Assembly: GCA_025642065.1 (NCBI GenBank)
Contig: JAODUP010000577.1
Span: 372,501 to 436,500 of the forward strand
Reading direction: 5' to 3'
DNA length: 64,000 nucleotides
Origin: Paralvinella palmiformis
Lineage: Eukaryota; Annelida; Polychaeta; Terebellida; Alvinellidae
Shown here: piece by piece, positions 46,600-57,224 of the stretch
Layout: the number at the start of each line of letters is the position of its first letter
Numbering within the stretch: the stretch's first letter is position 1
The notes under the pieces: generated by a model
Told to the model about the DNA's origin: nothing
What the model saw: the letters and a program-made list of their open reading frames with translations, nothing else
Database searches by the model: none
Translations under genes and position numbers: made by a program

Positions 46600-47215
46600 T
46601 AGTTGACCGAGTCTTCACATCCCTCAGTCCACTAAGTCTGAACAATGTTCAGTCTAATCAACTTCTGCATACCACAGTCCATTAAGTCATCCAGATATAT
46701 CACGGACCATCTACCCTTCACATACCCCAGTCTATCCAGAGTACACATAGCTCAATCGATCCAGACTACACGTACCTTGGTCCAGCATATCTTCCACATA
46801 CTGAGTTGACGGTCCACTCAGCCTCCAAATAATACTGTTTGTTCTGCCTTCATAAACTACAGTTCACTCATTCTCCACACATCACAGTCCACTCTACCTT
46901 CACCTACCACAGTCCACTCAGCCTCCACCTACCACAGTCCACTCCGCATCCACGTACTACAGTACCTCCATGGTCTAACTGGTAGCGCGTTGGATCACAG
47001 ATCACTACCACCCGAGTTCAAATCTCAGTGTGGGGATGTCTGAAGGGTGTTTCATCTTTGACTTCGCTTCATTACCTTTGGAGGTGGCTCAGCCCATTTA
47101 GCCTACCATGTGCACAAAAGGGGCCATAAAACATCAATCATCAACTATAGTACTCTCAGGTGCCACACACCTTAGTTCACTGTATCTCCAGATACCTTCG
47201 TTCACTTAACAGTAA
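46600..47215 (+). repeat. Degenerate tandem repeat, period about 24-25 bp, split by a SINE
   Basis: The motif ACCACAGTCCACTCAGCC, followed by TCCAC(C/A)T, recurs many times. It is well kept near 46885-46960 (CCTACCACAGTCCACTCAGC twice in a row) and increasingly diverged towards 46600. Related sequence (TTAGTTCACTGTATCTCCAG) resumes after the SINE at 47154-47215, so the SINE inserted into an existing array. Confidence 0.75.
46965..47144 (+). mobile_element. SINE family A, copy 8, with target-site duplication
   Basis: Complete: CCTCCATGGTCTAACTGG, GTAGCGCGTTGGATCACAG, B box GAGTTCAAATCTCAG, GTTTCATCTTTGACTTCGC, TTTGGAGGTGGCTCAGCCC, ATGTGCACAAAAGGGGCC, and end AAAACATCAATCATCAA. Flanks CTACAGTAC (46957-46965) and CTATAGTAC (47145-47153) differ at one base and are a likely target-site duplication. 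Confidence 0.93.
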
Positions 47216-47879
47216 ATTGGGTGTGTGAGAGAAGTTGATGACAATGTGTGATGAGTATATGATTCCTCTTTCAACATTTATACTCCCCAAGGGAGCTGTT
47301 GAAATGGAATACCATCAGTTGTCAGTCAGGAAAATTGTAATTTGTGAACATCTGGCATACTGTAGGAAATGTCTGCATGTTTTGCTATAACCCGTGATTA
47401 TCCATTTAAATTTCAGGTATTTATATATTTAATAGTTGCGTTATTAGGATTAAGAGTATGGTACCTGTGCATTGTTGCCCCGTCATCAACCTTCAATAGA
47501 ATGATGCTGTACTATTTCATCAAGTAGTTGCTAAACTGGTTGAGTGAACCATTGGATGCTTAAGCTCCATAGCTAGTTGTTTGGTTCAGTCAAAAGGGGT
47601 TGAAGTAAAGTTTTATATACTTTCAAATACTGTTTATTCAACCTACAATTAGGTCATTTCTTGGACATAAATAAATACAGTGTTTAAGAGCAGAATGGGA
47701 TAAACACATTGCTTATACAGATAATGTTCTCCTTATAAATAATGATTTAAATAAATAAATATATTAAACCAATAAATAAATTTTATCAATAAATAACATA
47801 CGTAAAACAGACACATACACAACAGAAAGAGGGTTTATGTATATATATATCTATCTCTATCTCTCTCTCTCTCTCTCTC

Positions 47880-47925
<46 letters not shown>

Positions 47926-48400
47926 TATATATGTGATTACATTTTCTAGTCTAGACCACATATATATACTGCAACACACTATATGATATTGTATGAAAGA
48001 TGGCTGACAGATGAGCTCTTTCTTCTATTTAGTTGTATTTATTTTTGTATGTTTCTGACATCTATCATATGTTATGTTGTTTGTTCGGTTTCACATTTGA
48101 AAGTAAACATAATACCTTGCTGTTGTTCTTTATATTAAACACACTAGAAACATGATGACAGTAAACTAGATAAGAAGCAAGTATGATTTTTTTATCATTC
48201 ATCAGTGACAGTGTCCTCTTAATGTCTTATCTAATTATTTAGGACCATAATGTTATCAATATATATATGTGTGTGTGTGTGTATGTGTGTTGAGTAGCAT
48301 TTTCTGTTTCAAAAGACTTGTTTTTCTTTATCAAGTGATAACTGTTTACAGAATGATGATAAGCAACAAATCTAATTATTTCTTTTGTTTTATCTTTTAG
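47216..48400. other. Intron or spacer upstream of exon 48401
   Basis: AT-rich, with a CT/TA microsatellite at 47848-47931 and a short (TA)(TG) tract at about 48260-48290. It ends in the pyrimidine-rich acceptor TTTTGTTTTATCTTTTAG. Confidence 0.6.
47848..47931. repeat. Compound (CT)n(TA)n microsatellite
   Basis: TCTATCTCTAT-type start, then (CT)n, then a long TA run. Confidence 0.95.
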
Positions 48401-48617
48401 AAAAAAACAGGAAAGACAAGAGAGGTTGAGAAAGTTGGAGAAGACCCCTCATAAAGGCAGCTCTGAAAGCATCACTGACGCATGCTCTATCACGTCATCC
48501 CGAGTCAGTCGTCCATGGATACGAGACCCGGTCAGCGATGCCAAGCCGGTCACAGACCCGCTGCTTCGGCAGAAACTCCAGGTTCTGAATGCTGCCGGCA
48601 CTCGGCTCGGCTCCAGG
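48401..48617 (+). CDS. Coiled-coil gene, first certain exon
   Basis: Acceptor TATCTTTTAG|A and donor CCAGG|GTGAGT bound one leading base plus 72 codons, ending in phase 0. The peptide starts KKQERQERLRKLEK, a helical basic/acidic segment, then becomes Ser/Thr-rich and ends QKLQVLNAAGTRLGSR. The leading base completes a codon begun upstream: AG from exon 4586-4851 would give Arg, so the join is LCR|KKQERQ. In CCDC177-type proteins, as I recall them, a similar CR-x-E-R-E-R segment follows a conserved N-terminal domain. I could not find that domain upstream, so the 5' structure of the gene remains open. Confidence 0.85.
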
Positions 48618-49875
48618 GTGAGTGTCTGAGTGTGGAAAGAGCTGAATTCTCTCTCTGCGTGTGTGTGGTCCAGTCGAGTGATGGTAATGTTGTCAAGATA
48701 ATGTAATGATTGTGCTGAGTTGTAATGTTCCAGGCTCAATACAGCATATGAGTGTCAACGCTTATCTATCATGCTTTGCCTTTTGTTGGCATCTGAGTCC
48801 TGAGCCTCTCCGATAATAATTTGTATTTTACTGTATAAAAAGTCATCCGTTATAGTTTTTGATACCCGGGTTTTTGGTTTACTGCAATGCTATTGGTTCG
48901 TTGTCAGCAGGGGAGCGGAATATTGTTCAGTATAGATGTTATCAAAGGCTTTCTTGAAGTCAACAAAGCATTTTGGCTAAAAGCCAGATTACTCAATTAC
49001 AGGCTAGAGAGTGAAAGAGAGATATCTGTCCACAGACAGTGAAATGATTTAAAGTCTGGGTTGATGTCTAATACGAAAACCGGAAAACCGCCGTACTAGC
49101 TAAGGCCATGTAAACCAGTTGGATGGATCACTGTGCATCTCTCTCCTCCAGACTAGTTACTACGCTTAGGTGTTGCTTCATGGATATACATTCATATGCA
49201 TCAACTAGTGGGATATTAGTATGGTTGCTCAGCATTTCATTCCTACATTTTGCTTTGCCTCGAAGCTTAATCAATTTCCGCATTAGAGCAAGCCATCTAT
49301 TTTGCCAGTGATAGCTGGCGAGCTGTTTGCTGCGCTTGTTGCTGCTGTAATCCATTCAGTGGTTGTGAAGTGCTTATATTATGCTGTATCATTATGTACG
49401 ATCAGCTTAGGTTGCGTTGGTTTTTTGGTACTGCGTGTATGGTGTGATTAAGTTGCCTTGATCCCCACTCGTGGTAGGCCTACATTACCAGAAGCCACTT
49501 AAACCACGAAGCACTTCCATTTGAGACAAACTGCACTTAAGTCGAGCGACATATGAAAGAAGCCTTCGAGTTATAATGATACGAAGCTGACAGCATCTAC
49601 TCGAGATTTATTTTCACTCGTTCTGGTTATTTGTAATCTTAATGCCACAGATTGTATATTCGTGTGTGGACTATTTTGGTGAACATTAGGAACCCCCAAA
49701 ATGCTGTTAAAATTTGGATAACTTATTAGTTTTGAAATGTTGGATATTGTATGTTTGGCTGTTGGTAGAAAAACGGGGAGACCAATGGAAATCCGTATGC
49801 AGGTAATGGGCTGGCTGTGTTGACATAATATTTTAATCTGACAAATGTGTTTATTTGACATTATTTGAAAATGCA

Positions 49876-49876
<1 letters not shown>

Positions 49877-49942
<66 letters not shown>
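49877..49942. repeat. (GT)n microsatellite, about 33 units
   Basis: Pure GT run, the longest uninterrupted one in the window. Confidence 0.98.
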
Positions 49943-49943
<1 letters not shown>

Positions 49944-50076
49944 ATAACGGCATATTTGCAAGGATATCTCATTTGGCAGATTTATTAAAGAAAAATATTA
50001 GTCTGATTATACCTCGTATTTGATAGAATTCATATACCCACTTAAAGAAAGGTTTTTGACTATCAGAAGTGTATCT

Positions 50077-50079
<3 letters not shown>

Positions 50080-50137
<58 letters not shown>

Positions 50138-50155
50138 ATATATATATATATATAT
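50080..50155. repeat. Compound (CA)n(TA)n microsatellite
   Basis: CA run of about 55 bases passing into TA. On the minus strand this is the TA-then-TG order seen elsewhere. Confidence 0.97.
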
Positions 50156-51105
50156 CACAACTAAGAATAGATATTCCCAAGCATGTTCAATGATTACTGT
50201 TAGTCTGTCTTAAGTTTTATGTCTTAAGTTTTATTTAGGTTCTCAAATTAAATGCAAACATTATAAAAAGAATACCCACAATATAATAATGATATAATAC
50301 TGAGACTAGCCTTTGTGCAAACCTTTGATAACTTGAAGTTTTAGTTAGACAATGAATTTATTTATCAGTCTCTGGGAAACCTCAGATAATGGGAATATGT
50401 GTGTGTGTATTTTGAATTTACATTTGGAACACTGATATCATATTTTCATTTAATAGATCATTATCTCTTCAACCATTATTTACAGTGTATTGTCAAATTG
50501 ACAGTGTATTGTCGAATTTACAGTGCATTGTCATATTTACATATTATGTTTTCATCTGTTTATTTTCTATAGATTTTTTATTTACTTAGCTAAGTTTTCC
50601 TTGTCAATTTCTTTCCTAAATCCACATGTAGAATTCACATATGTAGAGCACTGATGTAGATCAAACAGGCAGCATTTATTAAATGGGAGTCTTCTCATAT
50701 AATCTTGCTAATTAACTAGAGTAAAACATTTCCATTATTCTTTAGCTAATCAGAAGTCCTTTGTTGTGAAATAAACATGATATTATCTGATAGCGACATA
50801 TATTTGCCATGATCATTCAGCTTTTTGTATAACGTTTAAAATAGATTTTTCATATTGCATAAATTAAAAGCATTTAATATTTACGAGACTATTCTTGAGT
50901 TCCCCGTATTAGTATAACTTAGCATATTGTCTGCTACAGGTATTAAAAAATTTCTCCATTTTGTTAGTTTGTTTATTGCCATATATAATATTTAGCCTCG
51001 TTCGTTCTGTATTATACCTGCTCTTTGGTCACTGTCTTCCAGGGGTGAAGAAAAGGTTTAGATTAACATCGGGCTGTGGTTGAATTGAACATATGCACAT
51101 GTGTA

Positions 51106-51198
51106 CATCAAACGCACACACATGCACACACACATACACACACACACACACACATGATGTATATAACTCACACACACACATACAAACACATACACACA
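51106..51198. repeat. CA-rich microsatellite cluster
   Basis: CA runs with short interruptions (CATGCACA, ATGATGTATATAACTC). Confidence 0.92.
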
Positions 51199-51399
51199 GA
51201 GACTGATGCGACATTACCCATGTCTGTCAGCATGAAAAGTTGCTACTCGGTCCACTGAAGAATCATCCAGAGTTTGAACTCGGGCTTCTTCTTAGATTCT
51301 CTGTCGGTGCCTTGTTTCACAAATCTAAAACATGTGCGTACACACACACACAGCACATCACAGAATAATTTTCCTCCTCCTGTTACAATTTTTTTAAAG

Positions 51400-51489
51400 C
51401 ACTCTTTATCAATATTAAATTACCAGAGCTCTAGGTCCTCCATTGATGGTACACAGGTTCCACACCCAACACCAATGATGAGGACCTCA
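51400..51489 (+). CDS. Coiled-coil gene, candidate 30-codon cassette exon
   Basis: Bounded by a good acceptor (pyrimidine-rich TTTTCCTCCTCCTG, then TTTTTTTAAAG|) and donor ACCTCA|GTAAGT. It is exactly 90 bases, phase 0 at both ends, so it fits between exons 48401 and 52917 with or without inclusion. The peptide is Ser-rich (HSLSILNYQSSRSSIDGTQ) and not coiled coil. Since length and phases fit by chance only rarely, I believe it, but it may be alternative. Confidence 0.65.
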
Positions 51490-52246
51490 GTAAGTTTATG
51501 TTGATGATGGCGGGTCGAGCTAATAGTATATAAAAATTTGTACTAGTTTAATCCAATAAAAAAAGAAACACCGTAGTAATTAAAACAATGCCTTAAAACA
51601 TTAATTTTATATATTTATGATACATGCAGAAGAGAAATAATATCACAATAATTTCATGGAGATATCACTTAATGGTCTGTTATCATGTCTTCTGTGGCTT
51701 CTACCAAAAAGCGCCTATTATTATTTATAGTTATCTGACACAGTCGTGAAGGCTTTATCTAACACAATAGTCACACGAATCACTCATGATCAAGCATGAA
51801 ATTGGCAATTTTAAATATGCAAATGAAGGTGGCAGAATGCTAATTATGCCCTAGATGATTACTAATGATTCTAACCTTATCCGAAAGTGGTCAGAGTTTA
51901 TCCATCAAAACAGAAGCTGGCCCAGTTGAATGTAGTATAACATCACAGTATTAAAATTTTATGACATAGCATACTCTACAGCTGTACTAATGCTTTACAG
52001 GTAACATGTAATATCTGCTGATTCAAGTAATGATTATTGATACACCAAATTTAAAAAAATATTTTAAGCACTAATGGAAATTTTATATTTATATTAGGAG
52101 CACCACATCTGAATGATTTCAAGTATTTATTATTGTTTTATTAACTGTAGAAATATTTTGAAATTATTTTTAAATATGACACTTTGTATTATATATTTTA
52201 TTCAGTATTTGTATTCCAAACTTGGAAATATATTAAAATGTAGTAT
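51490..52246 (+). other. Intron, first part
   Basis: AT-rich, nothing recognised before the SINE-B copy at 52247. Confidence 0.6.
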
Positions 52247-52385
52247 GTAAGCATTGCGATTGGAACACTGTGCTGTCAACCAACAGGTTGTCAGTTCGAG
52301 TCCAACTCCTACCCATGTTTGTAGGATGCCTCTCCCCTATGGCATGACACCATTTGGACACATGTCCTAGACTCAATATCAAATC
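52247..52385 (+). mobile_element. SINE family B, copy 7 (intronic)
   Basis: AGCATTGCGATTGGAACACT, GTCAACCAACAGGTTGTCAG, B box CAGTTCGAGTCCAACTCCTA, CCCATGTTTGTAGGATGCC and a decayed 3' body (GACACATGTCCTAGACTCAA). Sense orientation to the gene. Confidence 0.7.
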
Positions 52386-52916
52386 ATCAGTTTCAGATAA
52401 AATGTTTTTATTTTCTATTTTTCTTCTTCAGATTAGATCTTTACTCTTTTTATGGTGACCCACTTAATCTTATATCAGTTTCAAGGAGAAAAGTGACTAA
52501 AGATATACATCTCCACAATATATTTATATAAAGCTATTTCGAAAAGAGACGGACAGAAATAAATGTATTTAGTTTCACCCTTTTGTGATAGAAGTAACTT
52601 TAATCATCTGATAATCAGTAGAAAGAATATGATTTAACTGTCAGAAAATCAGTTTATGTTCTGGTACAAATTAGGAATGAATAATGTGAAGCGTCATCAT
52701 TTGATTATACCCCTGCTCCATATTAACTCCATAATAATATACTGGTTTAGTAATATTCACTTTTAATTACCCATAAATAATTTAGGCAATACTTGAAGTA
52801 GTTTATCACAGGTTTTCACTAACTGTGTATCTTCATCTACATCAACACTATGATGATGTCATCATAATATTATTGTTATTGTGATTTACCTGAATGTATG
52901 ATCCTGTTCCATTCAG
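52386..52916 (+). other. Intron, second part
   Basis: AT-rich. No repeat is recognised. It ends at CCTGTTCCATTCAG. Confidence 0.6.
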
Positions 52917-53078
52917 GATCAGAAGCTCCTACAGGTGATGATTGCCAAGAGAGAGGCCGAAAGAAAGAGACAAGAAGAACGTGAAACCCTGCGACGCAAA
53001 TGGGAGGAGGAACAACGTAAACAGTCTATTGCCAGAAATTCGGCAGAGAACAAACGTAGAAGTTTGTCTGAGAAAAAG
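52917..53078 (+). CDS. Coiled-coil gene exon (54 codons)
   Basis: Acceptor TTCCATTCAG|GATCAG and donor AAAAAG|GTAATG. It is 162 bases, phase 0 at both ends. The peptide DQKLLQVMIAKREAERKRQE begins a charged helix and ends NKRRSLSEKK, which includes the basic phosphosite-like RRSLS. The start resembles the DRKIAALMLARHQEE type segment of vertebrate CCDC177 as I recall it, and is the basis of the family call together with the charge pattern. Antisense frames here are shadows. Confidence 0.92.
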
Positions 53079-53421
53079 GTAATGACATAATGCTCTTAAG
53101 GACGTGCACATGCACTTGATAAAGGTTTCTTATAACCAAAACTAGTCGTGCTATTTTGGGCTGAGTGAAAATACTATTATTTCTGCTATTGTCGTTATAT
53201 ATGTACTAATATATTTAAAAAAATTCTATTTAGGTAGTAGTCGTTTGATCATCATTCTGTAAGAATTATAAACATCACGAAAACCTGAGCGCACGCCTTT
53301 ATTATATGTAACATAAAACACACACACACACACACACTGATATGCACAGATCCCCCCACACACAAACACACATGAATGCACACATTTCCTACTCAATCTT
53401 TCTCCTTTCATCATAGGATGC
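53079..53421 (+). other. Intron, first part
   Basis: Contains a short (CA)n at about 53318-53338 and CACACACAAACACACATG-type sequence; nothing else is recognised. Confidence 0.6.
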
Positions 53422-53530
53422 AATGATGGTACAGTTGGTAGAGTACTGCACTGTAAACCACCAGGTTATGGGTTCAAATCCAACTCATACCCAGATGTAA
53501 TCAACACCAAACAAAATAACTCGGCTTAGT
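53422..53530 (+). mobile_element. SINE family B, copy 8 (intronic)
   Basis: AATGATGGTACAGTTGGTAG, ACTGCACTGTAAACCACCAG, GGGTTCAAATCCAACTCATA and CCCAGATGTAATCAACACC. The middle of the body is deleted and the copy sits 12 bases upstream of a SINE-A. Confidence 0.75.
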
Positions 53531-53542
53531 TTAACTTAATTA

Positions 53543-53702
53543 GGGTGCCTCTGTGGTCTAACTGGAAGCACGTTGGACCACAGATCACTACCATCTGAGT
53601 TCGAATCTTGGTATGGGCATATCTGAAGTTACCTTTGTTACATTTGGAGGTCACTCGGCCCTTTTAGCCTACCATGTGAACAAAAGTGGCCATAAAACAT
53701 CC
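53543..53702 (+). mobile_element. SINE family A, copy 9 (intronic)
   Basis: GGGTGCCTCTGTGGTCTAAC, GCACGTTGGACCACAGATC, B box GAGTTCGAATCTTGG, then a body lacking the GTTTCATCTTTGACTTCG block, and TTTGGAGGTCACTCGGCCC, AAAAGTGGCCATAAAACATC. Tail lost. Confidence 0.88.
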
Positions 53703-54282
53703 GTTGATTTTGCCATTCAGTCCAGCCAACCTGTGCATCGACCTGTGCATCGTTCTGTAGAGGTCCAATGTAAACAAAAACCTACACTACACCTTTGTGG
53801 CCACCATATCCATGTATTGTCTCTGGATTGGTAATTGTACATTGTTCTAAAACTTCTATACGTCACAGATCATTTACCTTCTACTTAACAGGCAATAAAA
53901 CAATGATTGTCTTGTACTGACATCCTTCTATTATGAGAACTCGTCTTAACCGATATGTCTGAAGACGTATTTCCTCTGCTTCAGTGACTACATTCTGTTC
54001 CTTCATCAAAGCGTGTATAGCTAGAGGTTATTGAATGTAATAATATTCTTTTTTAAATAATACTGTGACACCCATTCGGAGTAACCTTAATTTACATTGT
54101 AACTGGTGGGGTCAGGGTCATTTAGTGTTCTATTACTTGACAAAAATCACCTGTTATATTTAACTTGTTGGTTTAGTGTTGGGATTTGGCTTTTGTCTTT
54201 TTTTCTTCTAAAATTGTACTATAACCAGAAAAGGAGATTTTTATGATGTATTGTTTGTGTGTCTTCATTACAATAATGTATG

Positions 54283-54372
<90 letters not shown>

Positions 54373-54522
54373 CTAACTACCTACCTACCTACCATTAATT
54401 TATGCTACTAAATCTTCTCTCTCTCTCTCCATGTATGTGTGTCTGTGTCATTTTTTATTTCACTAAGTGTCAAACATGAGCCATATGATATTGACACTGT
54501 CTTGGTATTTTGTTATCAACAG
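53703..54522 (+). other. Intron, remainder
   Basis: AT-rich with the (CT)n(TA)n compound at 54285-54366. It ends in TTTTGTTATCAACAG. Confidence 0.6.
54285..54366. repeat. Compound (CT)n(TA)n microsatellite
   Basis: CT run of about 40 bases passing into a TA run of about 42 bases, followed by CTACCTACCTACC. Confidence 0.97.
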
Positions 54523-54606
54523 AGAACTGCATCGAGTATGTCATGTCTTCATCATCACAATGGTAGTAATACACCTTGTAGCTGTGGACGAAACCATAAT
54601 AAACAG
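54523..54606 (+). CDS. Coiled-coil gene exon (28 codons), Cys/His-rich insert
   Basis: Acceptor TTATCAACAG|AGAACT and donor AAACAG|GTAGGC. It is 84 bases, phase 0 at both ends. Unlike its neighbours the peptide is not a charged helix: CLHHHNGSNTPCSCGRNH has three Cys and four His in 18 residues and could bind a metal ion or be a flexible insert. The exon can be skipped without changing frame. Confidence 0.8.
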
Positions 54607-55066
54607 GTAGGCCTGTGTGTGTGTGTGTGTGTCTGTCTGTGTCTGTGCGTCTGTGTGTGGCCAATATACCATCCAGTGACCATCTCATCTTGCATTTCTA
54701 TTTCCATTTGGAAATCACCAGTTTTCACCAAACATCATGCTTCACCTGCTCATTTTGTGATAGGTCACAAAGACGAGAGTATCCATCACCGAATATTCAT
54801 TCTTTCTGATCGAACAAATTTCCTATCCGTATTTGCATGTGCTTACATACATACATGCATTATGCGTTTTTTTTATTTGCTCAATAGTCTTATACTATAT
54901 AAAAAGTGAGGGTTGGCTTAAATTATTTCTCTCCCTGGTTTTTGCCACCTCAGCTAATCCACCGAGATCATCACATCTTCCTAGCATGCGTACGCTGTTG
55001 ATCATATTTGCCATTTGTAGTCGGCTAATTTACTAAAGAAACTCACAAGATGCCTACATATTTCAG
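54607..55066 (+). other. Intron
   Basis: Begins with a GT/CT-rich microsatellite and dispersed repeat E copy 2; ends CCTACATATTTCAG. Confidence 0.7.
54614..54810 (+). repeat. Dispersed repeat E, copy 2 (intronic)
   Basis: GT-rich start, then ACCATCCAGTGACCATCTC, AGTTTTCACCAAACATCA, AGGTCACAAAGACGAGAGT and TATCCATCACCGAATATTC, colinear with 8401-8563. It begins only eight bases after the exon donor. Confidence 0.65.
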
Positions 55067-55189
55067 ACGGATGTTACACCTCGCAGTTCCAGAGGCTTTG
55101 GTTCATATCGCAGAGTAATATCTACTCCAGAAGTCGATCACTGCCAGAGGAGCTGGATAATGGCTTCCCAGAAAAGAGATGAATTACTG
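55067..55189 (+). CDS. Coiled-coil gene exon (41 codons)
   Basis: Acceptor CATATTTCAG|ACGGAT and donor TTACTG|GTACAT. It is 123 bases, phase 0 at both ends. The peptide is Ser/Arg-rich first (TDVTPRSSRGFGSYRRVIS) and passes into helix near SQKRDELL. Together with the previous exon it is a linker between two coiled-coil blocks. Confidence 0.88.
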
Positions 55190-55457
55190 GTACATGATGG
55201 TCATGATTTGTATTTCATGGATTTCCCTTAAAGATATGGTGTTGTTTTCCATTAAATCTCTGACTCCAGCACGTTAGAATGGTAGATATACCCAGTCATG
55301 TCATAAAAAGCACACATTCTGAGTTCTGAGAATCCACTGCCAGCAACATGAAAGAGCTAATTGTGTTTGAAGTTGAAGTTACTTACTATGTAAATATATC
55401 TGATGTGTTAAGGAAGGTGATTATGGGGCCATTAGTTCAGGAACACTGAAAGTGCCA

Positions 55458-55552
<95 letters not shown>

Positions 55553-55966
55553 ATTTGTTCTTTGTCTATAGCAGAGACATTAACATCATGTGTTTACGGC
55601 AGTCCTATACTGCTTTCTGAGCAGTTAGCTATGTCATACCATACAGATTATAGCTTGTGATAGTATCTCTTATATGATTAACACCACCCAAGAGTGTGCT
55701 CATGAAGTGCAAATGTTTAAGCATGGTGCTGCGAAACTCATGAAAACAATTAAAATGAGGTAATATTACTGGTGTTTATGCCATATCACCCTAGAGTCAC
55801 TTCAGCTGAGGTTAAACAAACCATATACTCACCCAGTTTGTATGAAGAAAAAAACCATGTCATAGAACTGTATAGTGTGTTAATAATCTTTAACATAATG
55901 TTAGCAAATAAGTTGTGTGAGAGCGTTGTACGCTTTGCTAATGATGTGGTATTGGTTGACTTGCAG
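55190..55966 (+). other. Intron
   Basis: Contains the compound microsatellite at 55458-55550; ends TTGGTTGACTTGCAG. Confidence 0.7.
55458..55550. repeat. Compound (CT)n(TA)n microsatellite
   Basis: CT run of about 48 bases passing into a TA run of about 42 bases. Confidence 0.97.
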
Positions 55967-56020
55967 AAGAAGCAGATGGAAGAGAAGAAGATGAGAGAAT
56001 TGGAAAGAAGAAAATCAGTA
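55967..56020 (+). CDS. Coiled-coil gene exon (18 codons)
   Basis: Acceptor GACTTGCAG|AAGAAG and donor TCAGTA|GTGAGT. It is 54 bases, phase 0 at both ends, encoding KKQMEEKKMRELERRKSV, a highly charged helix of about five turns. The frame track reads on into the intron, which is not coding. Confidence 0.9.
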
Positions 56021-56628
56021 GTGAGTAATCTTGGTTTTGGCAGTGCTACCACCTGTCGAAAGTCTGAATATTTATCCACCAGGTGGTAGCATTTGCTGCT
56101 CGCTGTAAGACAAGTGACAGCAATACAGAGTTATCTCTTGAAAGCACCAATTATGTTTAAGTGCACATTTTATTGGTTATCCAAGATATAAAAAGTAAAC
56201 CATTTCTATATAATTCGAAATTAAGTCATCTCCTGTTTGTTCGTTGTTTAGAAATGGACCATTGAGACCTTCTACACATTTTGTACTAATGTCTCTTTGA
56301 GCTTTTCCTACTCACTTATCCAGAAAGAATTTGTTTAAAAATAACAAGTTTGCTTAAAGGGCAAGAAACATAAAAGATTGTGCATTGAAAACTGTTGATG
56401 TACCATCTTTTTTTAAATTATAAATATTTGTTTTGTTTTTCTATGAAGAAGGTCACCACATATATCAGATATTAAACATGTCCACGTAAACAGAACTGTT
56501 AACTAATACTGCAAACTTTAATACTGACAGTTTGATGTTGGCTTTGCTGGACATGAAAATAAATGGCGGTATATATGCTGTCATAACACCAAGATACATT
56601 TTACTTATTTGCCAACCAAATGATGGTG

Positions 56629-56684
<56 letters not shown>

Positions 56685-57098
56685 ATCTTGTGAAAGGTGT
56701 ATAGGTGTTTCCATAGTTATAAAGGAAATATGTGGACGTTTGTTAGGTATGAAAGTTTAGTTTTGGATTGCAAATAAAATATCAGTTTTTTAAAACAAAA
56801 TGACAATGTTGTTTTATTTATTTATTTATATTCACAATTAATGCTCTTCGGTTTGTATCTAAATATTATTTTAAGTAGTTAGTTGGATAATTTAATTATT
56901 TACTGTTTTTCGTTATATATAATGTCACTATGTTTTACAAACATATTATTTGGTGTATTATTCTATTACGTATTATTTGTACAGGGCCTTTGAATGGCTC
57001 CTGCTAGTAAGGGCGCTTTATTAAATATACAATATTATTATTGTTATATAATAACCCATCTACACTATATATCATAATGTTGGCAATTGTTGATGCAG
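56021..57098 (+). other. Intron
   Basis: AT-rich, with a (TA)n array at 56627-56684; ends GTTGATGCAG. Confidence 0.7.
56627..56684. repeat. (TA)n microsatellite
   Basis: Two TA runs separated by a TTT interruption. Confidence 0.96.
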
Positions 57099-57224
57099 GA
57101 GAAAAGACTAGAAGAACAAAGACAAGCCGAGGAGGAACATCAGCGAAAACTGAGAGAGAAACAACAACAGGATCTGGAAAAAGCAGAGATGGTCCGTGCT
57201 AACCGAGAACAACAAAAAGAACTG
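57099..57224 (+). CDS. Coiled-coil gene exon (42 codons)
   Basis: Acceptor GTTGATGCAG|GAGAAA. It is 126 bases, phase 0 at both ends. Starts EKRLEEQRQAEEEHQRKLRE and ends ANREQQKEL, continuous charged coiled coil. The donor CTG|GTTCGT is weak: beyond GT it matches the usual GTRAGT poorly. It is the donor that must choose between the two alternative exons downstream. Confidence 0.88.

Larger units (their letters stand above)
48618..51399 (+). other. Intron
   Basis: About 2.8 kb, AT-rich, holding a 66-bp (GT)n at 49877-49942, a (CA)n(TA)n at 50080-50155 and a CA cluster at 51106-51198. Frames of up to 133 codons here mostly cover the microsatellites. No SINE is recognised. Confidence 0.7.

Noticed and set aside
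49571..49972. 133-codon minus-strand frame
   Set aside because: Starts with a Thr-His dipeptide run from the (GT)n microsatellite; no other support.
54439..54909. 156-codon frame taken as a whole
   Set aside because: Only 54523-54606 has splice sites and phase; the rest is intron, including a GT tract and repeat E.
55772..56089. 105-codon frame with an apparent ATG
   Set aside because: Only 55967-56020 is exon; the upstream part is intron ending in a clear acceptor.
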